DNA of 61,180 nucleotides from Candidatus Rifleibacteriota bacterium (GTDB lineage: Bacteria; Muiribacteriota; Ozemobacteria; Ozemobacterales; Ozemobacteraceae), in assembly GCA_012517355.1 (NCBI GenBank), contig JAAYVD010000141.1, forward strand, positions 1 through 61,180, given 5' to 3'. Both the position numbers and the translations under genes were made by a program. The notes beneath the pieces were generated by a model. The model was not told where the DNA came from. It searched no databases and worked only from the letters and a program-made list of their open reading frames with translations. Of this stretch, positions 1 through 7,269 are shown piece by piece (position 1 is the stretch's first letter; every line of letters starts with the position of its first letter).

Positions 1-173
1 ATCGGGAGAAGGGGCGAGCGTGGGGACACAGCAGTCGGAGCGCAGATCCCTTTTGGGTTTTGAGAGAAGAAGAGGAAGATGCGGGAGGAACGCAGAGGTT
101 TTGGTAAGGACTCATTTCGGGGACACATGACTTATTTCGGAACGTCCGAGACCCTGGTGCGGTGACAGATTCC
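1..173. other. gene-free left edge with GGGGACACATGACTT repeat
   Basis: No convincing gene is seen here. The 15-mer GGGGACACATGACTT occurs at 119-133 and again at 200-214, exactly 81 bp apart; a related GGGGACAC stands at 22-29. The second copy lies inside the last codons of the cyclase ORF that ends at 174. Similar GGGGACAC/GTGTCCCC words recur near 21330-21460 and at 59498. They resemble the short terminal motifs often found beside REP-associated or IS200-like elements, but no transposase is present. Confidence 0.45.
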
Positions 174-1172
174 TCAAGAGCGCAGGGGGCCCCGATTGTG
201 GGGACACATGACTTTTTTCGCCCCCGTGGTGGCGCCATTTTCTGGTTGGTACAGTTCGACGGGTTCTGACTTGCCCTTCACCGTGCGGGTGGGCAGGAGC
301 CGCGCCGGGAAGGCGGGGCCGAGCAGGGCCCGGACCTCGCCGGTGAGGACGATCCGTGGTTCGGCCGGCAGGGTGGCGGCCACACTTTCGCACCGGGCGG
401 CCAGGTTGACGGTGTCGCCGATGACGGTGTGATCGCGGCGGACGGCGGTGCCCAGGAACCCCGCGAGGACGGGGCCGCAGCTGACGCCGGCCCGGAGTGG
501 GAAGGGAAGCTCTCCCCGCGCGTGCTCCCCGGACAGCCGGCGGCAGGCCTCCACGGCCCGGGCGGCAGCACCGGCGAGGTCGGCCCCTTCCCCGGAGAAC
601 ACGGCCAGCAGTTTCCCCCCCATGATCTTGTCGACGTCGCCCCCGGCCTCCCCGACCACCGCGCAGACGCGCCGGACCTGCCGGTCGAGCCGCGCCATGA
701 CCTCCTCCGGCGCTTCGCGGGCGGCCGCCTCCTCGGCCCCCGCCTGCTCCAGGTAGAGCACGACCATCGTCCGGGTCTCGCCCCGCGCGCCGGCCCCCTC
801 CCCCACGCCGGTCTGGACCGCCGCGCGGGCCGACCCGGAGACCATCCGGCCCAGCAGCCGCCCCTCCGCCAGCCCCTGCACCATTCCGTTGTAGGCCACG
901 CACAGGTCGCCCACCTCGTCGGCCCGCTCGGGGTCGACCCGGCGCGAGAAGTCGCCGCGCCAGACGCACTCCAGGCTCCGCACCAGCGCCAGCACAGGCC
1001 GGAGCAGGTCCCGCGCCGCCGCCAGGGCGGTCAAAAACGCCAGGCCCAGGGCCAGGGCGGCCAGCAGGCGCACCTGCCGCGGCAGGCGGCCGGCCGCCTC
1101 GCGCAACGGGCGTTCGGAGGCGATCCCGAGGGTGATGAACTGGTGACAGGCCAGGGGCGGCACCCCTTCCAC
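174..1172 (-). CDS. C-terminal part of receptor cyclase 2: TM, HAMP and C2-like class III cyclase domain
   Basis: The 332 residues carry a membrane helix (about 36-54), a HAMP domain (about 56-105) and a class III nucleotide cyclase domain (about 133-300). The first metal-binding Asp is Glu142 and the second, in K-x-x-G-D, is Gly186. The purine-binding Lys182 and Thr249 and the transition-state Asn256 and Arg260 are all kept. A homodimer should therefore be unable to bind catalytic metals; the residue set is that of a mammalian C2 domain. The frame is the same as that of the upstream ORF ending at 1188, from which it is separated by one TAG (1190-1188). A GGGGGAGG just after that stop and a GTG 16 nt downstream of it could allow re-initiation. 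Otherwise this is the tail of a broken or mis-assembled gene. The C-terminus runs into the GGGGACACATGACTT repeat. Confidence 0.75.
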   Translation of the reverse strand: MEGVPPLACHQFITLGIASERPLREAAGRLPRQVRLLAALALGLAFLTALAAARDLLRPVLALVRSLECVWRGDFSRRVDPERADEVGDLCVAYNGMVQGLAEGRLLGRMVSGSARAAVQTGVGEGAGARGETRTMVVLYLEQAGAEEAAAREAPEEVMARLDRQVRRVCAVVGEAGGDVDKIMGGKLLAVFSGEGADLAGAAARAVEACRRLSGEHARGELPFPLRAGVSCGPVLAGFLGTAVRRDHTVIGDTVNLAARCESVAATLPAEPRIVLTGEVRALLGPAFPARLLPTRTVKGKSEPVELYQPENGATTGAKKVMCPHNRGPLRS

Positions 1173-1187
1173 CAGCAGGACCTCCCC

Positions 1188-3623
1188 CTACTCCTCGAAG
1201 GTGAACGAGAGCGGCCGGCCGGCCTCCCGCACCCGGCGGGCGGCAACCCGCACGCAGGGCCGCATCTCCCCATCCCACGGATAGAGGGTGCTGCCGACCC
1301 GGGACTGCTCCACCGCATACACCCGGAACGGCCCGGCCTGGCTGGCCAGAGCCCGGGATATGGAACGGCGGTCGGTGCGGCGCATCGAGCCCAGCCAGTA
1401 GACCACGAACCGGGGCGCCACCGCCCCGGGCAGGAGGAACCGCATGACCGAGGTCACGCTGATGCCCAGGCGATAGATCTGGAGCTGGTCGTCCCCCAGC
1501 ATCAGGTCCGCCCACCCGTCGGGGCCGAACGCCGACCGCAACAGCCGCTGGACGGTCTCCTGGGCCAGTTCCTCCCGGACGGCCCGGGAACCTCCCTCCT
1601 CCCGTTGGACGACCAGACCCGCCAGGGCCGGGTTCCGATCCGGGAGGGATTCCCCCGCCGCCCGCGCCAACCAGGTGCCCCCGACCCCCTCCCCGGTCGC
1701 CTCCTCCTGGTTCACCTCGCAGGAGAAGCCCCCCACCCCCGCCACGACCAGGGCGACGAGCTGGAAATCGTTTTCCTCCGCCTGGCCGGGCCGCAATCGC
1801 CCTTGGAGGAAGGCGCGGACCTCGCCGAGGGCGGGGTCCCGCCCGCCACCGCCCACCAGGTGGGCCCGCTGGGCCGGATCCAGCACCCGCAGAAAGCCGG
1901 GGTCGAAGGTCTGGCCCCGAACCCAGGCGAAGGCCCGGGAACGACCGGCCATGAACCGCCCCTGGTATTCCCCGATCGCCTGGCGCAGCCCGAGACGGGC
2001 CTCCTCACGCAAGGCTTCCAACCGCTCGGTTTCCAAAAACCCCGCCAGCCACCAGACGAAGGTCAGGGGAAGGAGGGAGGCCAGCAGGAACCCCCACCAC
2101 AACTGCCCGACCAGGCTGGTGGCCAGGGCCCGCCCCCCGAGGGCCGACAGCCCCCACAGCACCGCCCCCGCCAGGCAGCCGAGGATCACCCCCGCCTCGG
2201 CCCACCCTGACCCCACCGCCCATGACCGGGCCGCTGCGGCCACGCGCGTGGCGATCCGCGCCTCGTAGACCTGGTCGAGCACGACCGTCGCGGTGGCCAG
2301 GATCCATTCCCCTTCCGCGCCCCGCCCGGCCGCCCAGGGCGTGGCGGCAAACCCCGGGGTGGCGGCCGGTTGCCGACCGCCAGGATGTCGGAAGTGCCCA
2401 TTGGCCGCCACGGATGGCGGCGCGAAACGCCCGTTTGGCGCACCCCCAAGGGGCCCTCCGGCCACCGGCGTGAGGGAGATCCGGGTGGTGGGGTCATCCA
2501 CCAGGGCCGTGACCAGGACCGCTTCGTCGGGGAGGGAATCCCTGGCCAGGATCACCAGGAAGCCACCCAGACAGGTTCGCTGGTGGGCCTCGGTGGTGGC
2601 ATCCGCCCACCCGGGCGCCTGGATCCGCTCCGGGGGTAGCTCGCGGGCAAGCGCGGCCACCCGGTTCCTCGATCTCAGGGACTGCCAGAACAGCAGGCAG
2701 GACCGCCCCCGAAAGATCACCGGCACGGAGGACCCGCGCAAGGCGCTGGCGAGGAAGCGGGGCCTCACCGCCCCGGAGAAGGTGGTCGGGAACCGGCGCG
2801 CCACCTCGGGAAACCGGGATTCCGGAGCCCCTCCGGCAAGGTGGTAGTGCAGGAAGAACCGCAGGGTGTCCTGCATCAGCGCGAGTTCGGGGGTGCGGCG
2901 ATCGTCGGGGGTGACGGCGAGCAGGCGGAGTGGGTCGGAGCCTGGACCGGCGCCCGGCAGGGTTTCCTGGTGGATCACCTGGAAGACCAGGGGAAAGAGT
3001 CCCAGCTCCCCGAGTTCGCTCCGGACCCGTTCGGCGGCCACGGCCAGGGCAGCGGGGCTGCCCGGTGCGGCCATGCCCGGACCGAGGGCGGCCATGCCCC
3101 CTGGCCGCGCTTGGGGGTGGCCCGCCTTCCCTGTTTCGACAGCAGCCAGGGAGCCTTCCTCGGCCAGGGCGACCAACCGGTGGCTGCACGCCGCCAGGCG
3201 CTCCTCCAGCAGGCTGTTGACCAACTCTGGGGTGGCGAGCCGCTCCTGCCACGCCCGACACCGTTCCCTCGCCTCCCGATAGGCCGCCTCACGCTCCCGG
3301 GACGTCCGGGCCGCGCCGGCCTGCCAGACCGCCACCGCGGGAAGGGCCAGCAGGACCAGCCCCAGAAGGAACACCAGGAATCGCAGGCCGGTCGGGCGTT
3401 CCCCCGGGGGGGACGAAGAGGCCGGGGATGATGGCGGCGTTGAGGCCGGCGGAGAAGGCGTTGAGGCCGGCGAGGATGACGGCGGGGACGACGGCGGGGA
3501 CGACGGCGGGGACGACGGCGGGGACGACGGCGGGGACGACGGCGGGGACGACGGCGGGGACGACGGCGGGGACGACGGCGGGGAGAGCGGCCCGCTGACC
3601 ACGGCGACGACGGCAGGACTCAT
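1188..3623 (-). CDS. N-terminal sensor part of receptor cyclase 2, ended by an in-frame TAG
   Basis: The ATG at 3623 overlaps the stop of the upstream cyclase gene (ATGA), so the two are translationally coupled. The 811 residues begin with a Ser/Pro tract built from a 12-bp tandem repeat, then a membrane helix (about 80-100), an extracytoplasmic region, a helical hairpin (about 470-535) and a second sensor region ending in FTFEE and TAG. Reading past the TAG gives GEVLLVEGVPP and then the TM-HAMP-cyclase part without a frame change, so both pieces were probably one receptor of about 1149 codons. Around residues 390-415 a copy of the dispersed three-hairpin repeat is read in frame inside the sensor. 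The topology matches the neighbouring cyclase 1, suggesting tandem duplication followed by divergence. The ligand is unknown. Confidence 0.7.
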   Translation of the reverse strand: MSPAVVAVVSGPLSPPSSPPSSPPSSPPSSPPSSPPSSPPSSPPSSPPSSSPASTPSPPASTPPSSPASSSPPGERPTGLRFLVFLLGLVLLALPAVAVWQAGAARTSREREAAYREARERCRAWQERLATPELVNSLLEERLAACSHRLVALAEEGSLAAVETGKAGHPQARPGGMAALGPGMAAPGSPAALAVAAERVRSELGELGLFPLVFQVIHQETLPGAGPGSDPLRLLAVTPDDRRTPELALMQDTLRFFLHYHLAGGAPESRFPEVARRFPTTFSGAVRPRFLASALRGSSVPVIFRGRSCLLFWQSLRSRNRVAALARELPPERIQAPGWADATTEAHQRTCLGGFLVILARDSLPDEAVLVTALVDDPTTRISLTPVAGGPLGGAPNGRFAPPSVAANGHFRHPGGRQPAATPGFAATPWAAGRGAEGEWILATATVVLDQVYEARIATRVAAAARSWAVGSGWAEAGVILGCLAGAVLWGLSALGGRALATSLVGQLWWGFLLASLLPLTFVWWLAGFLETERLEALREEARLGLRQAIGEYQGRFMAGRSRAFAWVRGQTFDPGFLRVLDPAQRAHLVGGGGRDPALGEVRAFLQGRLRPGQAEENDFQLVALVVAGVGGFSCEVNQEEATGEGVGGTWLARAAGESLPDRNPALAGLVVQREEGGSRAVREELAQETVQRLLRSAFGPDGWADLMLGDDQLQIYRLGISVTSVMRFLLPGAVAPRFVVYWLGSMRRTDRRSISRALASQAGPFRVYAVEQSRVGSTLYPWDGEMRPCVRVAARRVREAGRPLSFTFEE
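2373..2455 (+). repeat. three-hairpin repeat R1, copy inside the cyclase 2 gene
   Basis: This copy shares with those at 37261 and 37342 the order GATGTCGG..AAGTGCCC..GCCGCCACGGATGGCGGC..GCGAAACGCCCGTTT. The stem GCCGCCA/TGGCGGC is perfect here. It lies antisense and in frame within the coding strand of cyclase 2, adding about 27 residues to its sensor domain. Confidence 0.7.
3469..3588. repeat. 12-bp tandem repeat, about ten units (Ser-Pro-Pro-Ser)
   Basis: The unit GGCGGGGACGAC is repeated eight times perfectly at 3481-3576, with a degenerate unit on each side. Read on the minus strand it encodes S-P-P-S repeats at the very N-terminus of cyclase 2, before the first membrane helix. The unit is a multiple of three, so copy-number change would alter tail length without shifting the frame. 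Confidence 0.9.
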
Positions 3624-6103
3624 GCGGACCCTCCGGGGGTGGGCCCCTTGCGGGGCACGAAACCGGCGTTGCGCGCCGCCATCCCGGGCGGCACCGGGGA
3701 GGCCCGGTCGACCTCTGGGCGGTCGGGACCCGCCGCCTCGTCGATGACGAAGGCCTCCAGGGGCCGGGCGGCGGCCAGAACCCGCGTCGGGATCCCCGCG
3801 GCCCGCGCCCATTCGGCGACCGCGCCGTCCATGACCAGTGGGACCCCGGGGGCGCTTTTCGAGGCCGCCTCCAGGGCGGCGGCGGCGGGGAGGGGGGTGC
3901 CCAGCAGGGCGAGGTCGAACCGGTGGTCGGGATCGCCGACGTAGCCCATCACCGCCTCCCCCCGGGCGAGGCCGATCCCGATGCGGTAGGGGAAGGTGCC
4001 CGCCGCCACCCGTTCCCGGTTCAGCGCCTCCACGGCTCGCCACATGGCGAGCCCCGCCGCCACGGGATGGCGGGCCGTCCGGTCCAGGGGCTCCTCGAAG
4101 ACGGCCTGGATGGCGTCGCCGATGAACCGGTCGACGCGGCCGCCATGGGCCTCGATGACTCCCGTCATCCTCGTGAAATGCGCTTCCAGCAGGGCCGTGA
4201 CCACGGCCGGGGGCTGACTCTCGCACAGGGTGGTGAACCCGCGGATGTCCGAAACCAGGGCCACGAGGCCCACCCGCCGGGCGGTGGGCATGACGCCGCC
4301 CGCCGCCACCAGGGCGTCCAAGGCCGGCCCGGAGATGAGGCGCGCATAGCGCCGGCGGACCTCGAGGGCCGCGATCATGTGGTCGAAGGTGCGGGTCAGC
4401 AGGCCGATCTCGTCCGCCCTCGCCAGGGCCACCCGCGGGGAAAAGTCCCCCGCCGACACCGCTGCCAGGGCCTGCCGCACCCGTCCGATGGGGGGGCCGA
4501 CCCTGAACCAGACGACGGTTCCCACCACCAGGGCGACCAGGCCGCCACCGGCCGCCAGGCCAAGACCCAGCCAGGCCAGGTGGACCTTCCTGGTCTGGAG
4601 CGGGGCGATGGCCGCCGAGGCCGCGAACACGATGTCGGGGAAGCTCTGGGAGGGAACGGCCACCACCAGCCGGCCGGTCTCCGGGTCGATCCCTTCCGCC
4701 GGCGCCGACCGCCCCCGGATGAGCAGTGAGGACAGGGCAGGCGGGGGGGCGATCGGGGGGAACAGCGGTTCCAAACGGCCCCGGGCCTGCCGGCAGACCA
4801 CGAAGAAGTCTCCGGGGTGGGCCTGCCGGAAGGCTTCCCGCGCCGATCCGAGGATGGCGGGTTCCAGGTCGGAGGATCGCCAGAGGCAGAGGAAGCCGAA
4901 CCGGGGGAGGCCGCCCACGATGATCAGGTCGTGGATCTTCCCGACGAGGTCGTGGCGTGAGGAAAGGGTCTCGGCCACCCCCAGCCGTTCCCGGGCCTCG
5001 GTGGTGACCGACGGATTGGAGCCCAGGGCGGCAAACCCACGCAGGAGGGCCCGGTCCTCGGGACCAACGGGGTCGTCTCCCGGGGGCGGCCGCCCCGTGC
5101 CGGCCTGAAATTCCTCGCGCGCCAGGGTCACCAGGATGTTGCGGTAGAACCGCACCAGGCTCCCATCGTCGACCTGGGCCAGCCCGGGCGAGACCGTGGC
5201 CGTCGCCTGCCCCCGGAGGTCGAGGAAGAACGCACCCAACAGCGGCAGGTCGCTGTCCCCGTACCGGAAAAGAGCCTGGCAGCGGGCCAGGAGCCGCGGA
5301 TGGGCGATCCCCCGGTCGGCCAGGCCGGCGAGGATTTCCGGGTCACGGACGACCCGGCGGGCCGCGGCCACGTAGGCGATGCGCATCTCCTCACGCCGCT
5401 TGTCGACCTGCCGGATCTCGTCCAGCAGCGATTCGCGCACCCGCCGCAGGGCGGCCTCGTGGCTTTCCTGCAGGAAAGCCAGCCCGACCACCCCCGCCAG
5501 GACCAGGAACGTCCCGGTCGATGCTCCGAACATCCCCAGGAACCGCACCCGCAGGGAAACGACCGGCAGCGGCCGGCCCAGGGCCAGCATGGCCAGGAGG
5601 CCCGCCCAGCCCATGGCCCAGGCGACATTCACCAGGGCAAGAACGGCCGGCGGCCGGACTTCCGGCTCCCGGGGCACCAGGACCACCGCGAGGTGGGGGG
5701 AATGGGTGACCGGCCGGACGAAGAGGGAATACCGTCCGAGGTCGCGCCGCCACCGCGGCCCGGTGAAATCCTCGGCCTCGCCCACCAGAGCCCGCCGCGG
5801 GTCGCGCCAGCTCCGCACCCAGGCCCGGAACCGGCGGGAGCGGCGCAAGGCGGGTGCCAGCACGTCCCCCAGCGGCCCCGGCACCACCCGCAGAAAGCCC
5901 GTCAGCGCGGCCGTCTCCCGCTCCCCGAGGCGCCGGGCCAGGTGGAGCGCCCGGATCTGCGAACGCGTCGAATCGGGGACGAGAAGGAAGAAGCCAAGGT
6001 CGCCCCGCCCTCGGCCCCGCCGCCGCCGGAACCGGCATCGGCCATCCCGGCCGGGTTTCGCGCCCGGGCGGGGGGACCCAGGAAATCCCAGGTCAGCCAC
6101 CAC
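3620..6103 (-). CDS. receptor cyclase 1, main part: sensor, HAMP and C1-like class III cyclase domain
   Basis: The open frame has 827 codons, but the first 33 or so are read out of the true frame; the genuine protein enters from the ORF 5902-6966 near 6005. Membrane helices lie at about DNA 5640-5570, 5545-5475 and 4580-4495, with a sensor region between the last two. A HAMP domain (about residues 536-590) and a class III cyclase domain follow. Both metal-binding aspartates are present (Asp619 in V-S-D-I-R-G-F-T and Asp663 in I-G-D-A). In the segment LGTPLPAAAA (about 731-741), however, the transition-state Asn and Arg are Pro and Ala. This is a C1-like half-site, complementary to cyclase 2. 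The gene ends in a partial R1 repeat and overlaps the next start by ATGA. Alone it should be inactive or very weak. Confidence 0.75.
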   Translation of the reverse strand: MVADLGFPGSPRPGAKPGRDGRCRFRRRRGRGRGDLGFFLLVPDSTRSQIRALHLARRLGERETAALTGFLRVVPGPLGDVLAPALRRSRRFRAWVRSWRDPRRALVGEAEDFTGPRWRRDLGRYSLFVRPVTHSPHLAVVLVPREPEVRPPAVLALVNVAWAMGWAGLLAMLALGRPLPVVSLRVRFLGMFGASTGTFLVLAGVVGLAFLQESHEAALRRVRESLLDEIRQVDKRREEMRIAYVAAARRVVRDPEILAGLADRGIAHPRLLARCQALFRYGDSDLPLLGAFFLDLRGQATATVSPGLAQVDDGSLVRFYRNILVTLAREEFQAGTGRPPPGDDPVGPEDRALLRGFAALGSNPSVTTEARERLGVAETLSSRHDLVGKIHDLIIVGGLPRFGFLCLWRSSDLEPAILGSAREAFRQAHPGDFFVVCRQARGRLEPLFPPIAPPPALSSLLIRGRSAPAEGIDPETGRLVVAVPSQSFPDIVFAASAAIAPLQTRKVHLAWLGLGLAAGGGLVALVVGTVVWFRVGPPIGRVRQALAAVSAGDFSPRVALARADEIGLLTRTFDHMIAALEVRRRYARLISGPALDALVAAGGVMPTARRVGLVALVSDIRGFTTLCESQPPAVVTALLEAHFTRMTGVIEAHGGRVDRFIGDAIQAVFEEPLDRTARHPVAAGLAMWRAVEALNRERVAAGTFPYRIGIGLARGEAVMGYVGDPDHRFDLALLGTPLPAAAALEAASKSAPGVPLVMDGAVAEWARAAGIPTRVLAAARPLEAFVIDEAAGPDRPEVDRASPVPPGMAARNAGFVPRKGPTPGGSA
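3641..3683 (-). repeat. partial R1 repeat forming the C-terminus of cyclase 1
   Basis: On the minus strand this reads GGATGGCGGCGCGCAACGCC followed by GGTTTCGTGCCCCGCAAGG, the second half of the dispersed R1 repeat. It encodes the last residues MAARNAGFVPRKGPTPGG of cyclase 1, so the repeat appears to have supplied or replaced the natural C-terminus. Confidence 0.6.
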
Positions 6104-6966
6104 ACCTGCTTCCGGTAGAGGACGCGGGTGGGCACTCCGCGCTGGGACAGCGCCAGGACCGACGGCTGGTGGTGCCGGCCCCAGAGGGCCTGCACCATCT
6201 TGGCCGCCTGCCGCTCCTCCCGTTCGGGGCAGTCCAGGCCCAGCGCCCGTCGCCGCAGATCGCCAAAGACCCGGGCCATCGGCCGCCGCCCCCCCGCCTG
6301 CCGGTCCGGGCCGGCCAGCACCTCGATCCCGCCCGCCATGACGGCCCGGCGCCCCAGGGTCGCCCGGACCGGCGCGACCGCACCGACCACCGGGGCGCCA
6401 TCGCCCCGCGCGATGACACCGCCGGGCGTGACGGGGCCTTCCGCGATGACGGCACCACCTGGCACGACGGCCCTGCTCCCCTCACCGGCCCCGGCGGTCC
6501 CGACGGCACCCCCTGGCGTGACGGCACCGTCCACGTCGGCCCCCACCCGGAACAACCAGCACTCGCCGCCGGAAAAGACCCGCGCCGCCGACCCCGCCAC
6601 GGCCGACCACCGCGGCATAGCCGCCCCGCCGGCCGGCCCCCTGGACGCCGGCCGCCCCGGGGCCTGCGTCCGCGCCAGCGAGGCCGTCAGCCGTTCCGCG
6701 ACCTGCCGGCACCCCGACCGGAGGTCCCAGGCGTTCAGCATCGCCTCGAAGCGGACCGCCGCGGCCCGTCGTTGCCGTTCCTCGGCCCAGGGGCGGGCCC
6801 GGGCCTGCAGGATCCCCCACCCCCCGTTCAGCAACAGGACCGGCAGGAGGCTCAACAGGAAGATCAACCCCAGGTGGGCGGGGCCACCCGTGGCCAAAAC
6901 CGGCCTCCCGCTTCCGCTCGTGGCCGTAGGCCTCCTCCTTCCCGAACCCTCCAGGGAACGGCACAT
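5902..6966 (-). CDS. N-terminal part of receptor cyclase 1, frameshifted near 6005
   Basis: The ORF starts at the ATG at 6966, preceded by GGGGAACC. It encodes a cytoplasmic tail, a membrane helix (LGLIFLLSLLPVLLLNG, about residues 32-48) and an extracytoplasmic domain. The last sensible residues are about GMADAGSGGGGAEGGA; after that the frame becomes low quality, while the frame of 3620-6103 becomes sensible at DLGFFLLVPDSTRS. The switch falls in a G run on the minus strand (plus 6003-6006), where adding one base would join both frames into a receptor of about 1115 residues. The cause could be a homopolymer sequencing error or a real mutation. A low-complexity Val/Gly/Ala segment (about 160-200) lies in the sensor. 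Confidence 0.6.
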   Translation of the reverse strand: MCRSLEGSGRRRPTATSGSGRPVLATGGPAHLGLIFLLSLLPVLLLNGGWGILQARARPWAEERQRRAAAVRFEAMLNAWDLRSGCRQVAERLTASLARTQAPGRPASRGPAGGAAMPRWSAVAGSAARVFSGGECWLFRVGADVDGAVTPGGAVGTAGAGEGSRAVVPGGAVIAEGPVTPGGVIARGDGAPVVGAVAPVRATLGRRAVMAGGIEVLAGPDRQAGGRRPMARVFGDLRRRALGLDCPEREERQAAKMVQALWGRHHQPSVLALSQRGVPTRVLYRKQVWWLTWDFLGPPARARNPAGMADAGSGGGGAEGGATLASSFSSPIRRVRRSGRSTWPGASGSGRRPR

Positions 6967-7269
6967 TCGGTTCCCCGCCGGCCCGCACCGGTCTGGTCAT
7001 GGCCGCCCCGTCCGGGCGCGTCCGGGCGCGTCGGGACGGGGCGGCACCCCCGGCGCCGGTCGGTCCCCCGGACGTGGTTCGGAAGCATCCTATCACGGCG
7101 CGGAAGGATGGAGAACCCGCCCGCCGACGGGCGGGTCCCCGAAAAGGGGGACCCTTACCCTTCGCCAACCCGCCTCGGCGGCCACGGAAAAAAATGATCG
7201 GCGGCACCCATTTCCGCCCCGGGGTATGGTACGGTGAAGGGAAGTCCAATTTCCGCGAAAGGATCGACC
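6967..7269. other. divergent intergenic region with nested hairpins
   Basis: No gene is seen. A 9-bp stem ACCCGCCCG/CGGGCGGGT lies at 7115-7136, and overlapping it GGGTCCCC/GGGGACCC can pair across 7133-7154, so two mutually exclusive hairpins are possible. The region separates the divergent cyclase 1 and kinase-like genes and should hold both promoters; TATGGT at 7226 is a weak -10 candidate for the rightward gene. Confidence 0.4.

Noticed and set aside
1-214. Insertion sequence ends
   Set aside because: The GGGGACACATGACTT copies are in direct, not inverted, orientation 81 bp apart, and no transposase frame is present.
3469-3588. Possible CRISPR array
   Set aside because: The 12-bp units are contiguous, with no spacers, and encode a simple peptide repeat inside a gene.
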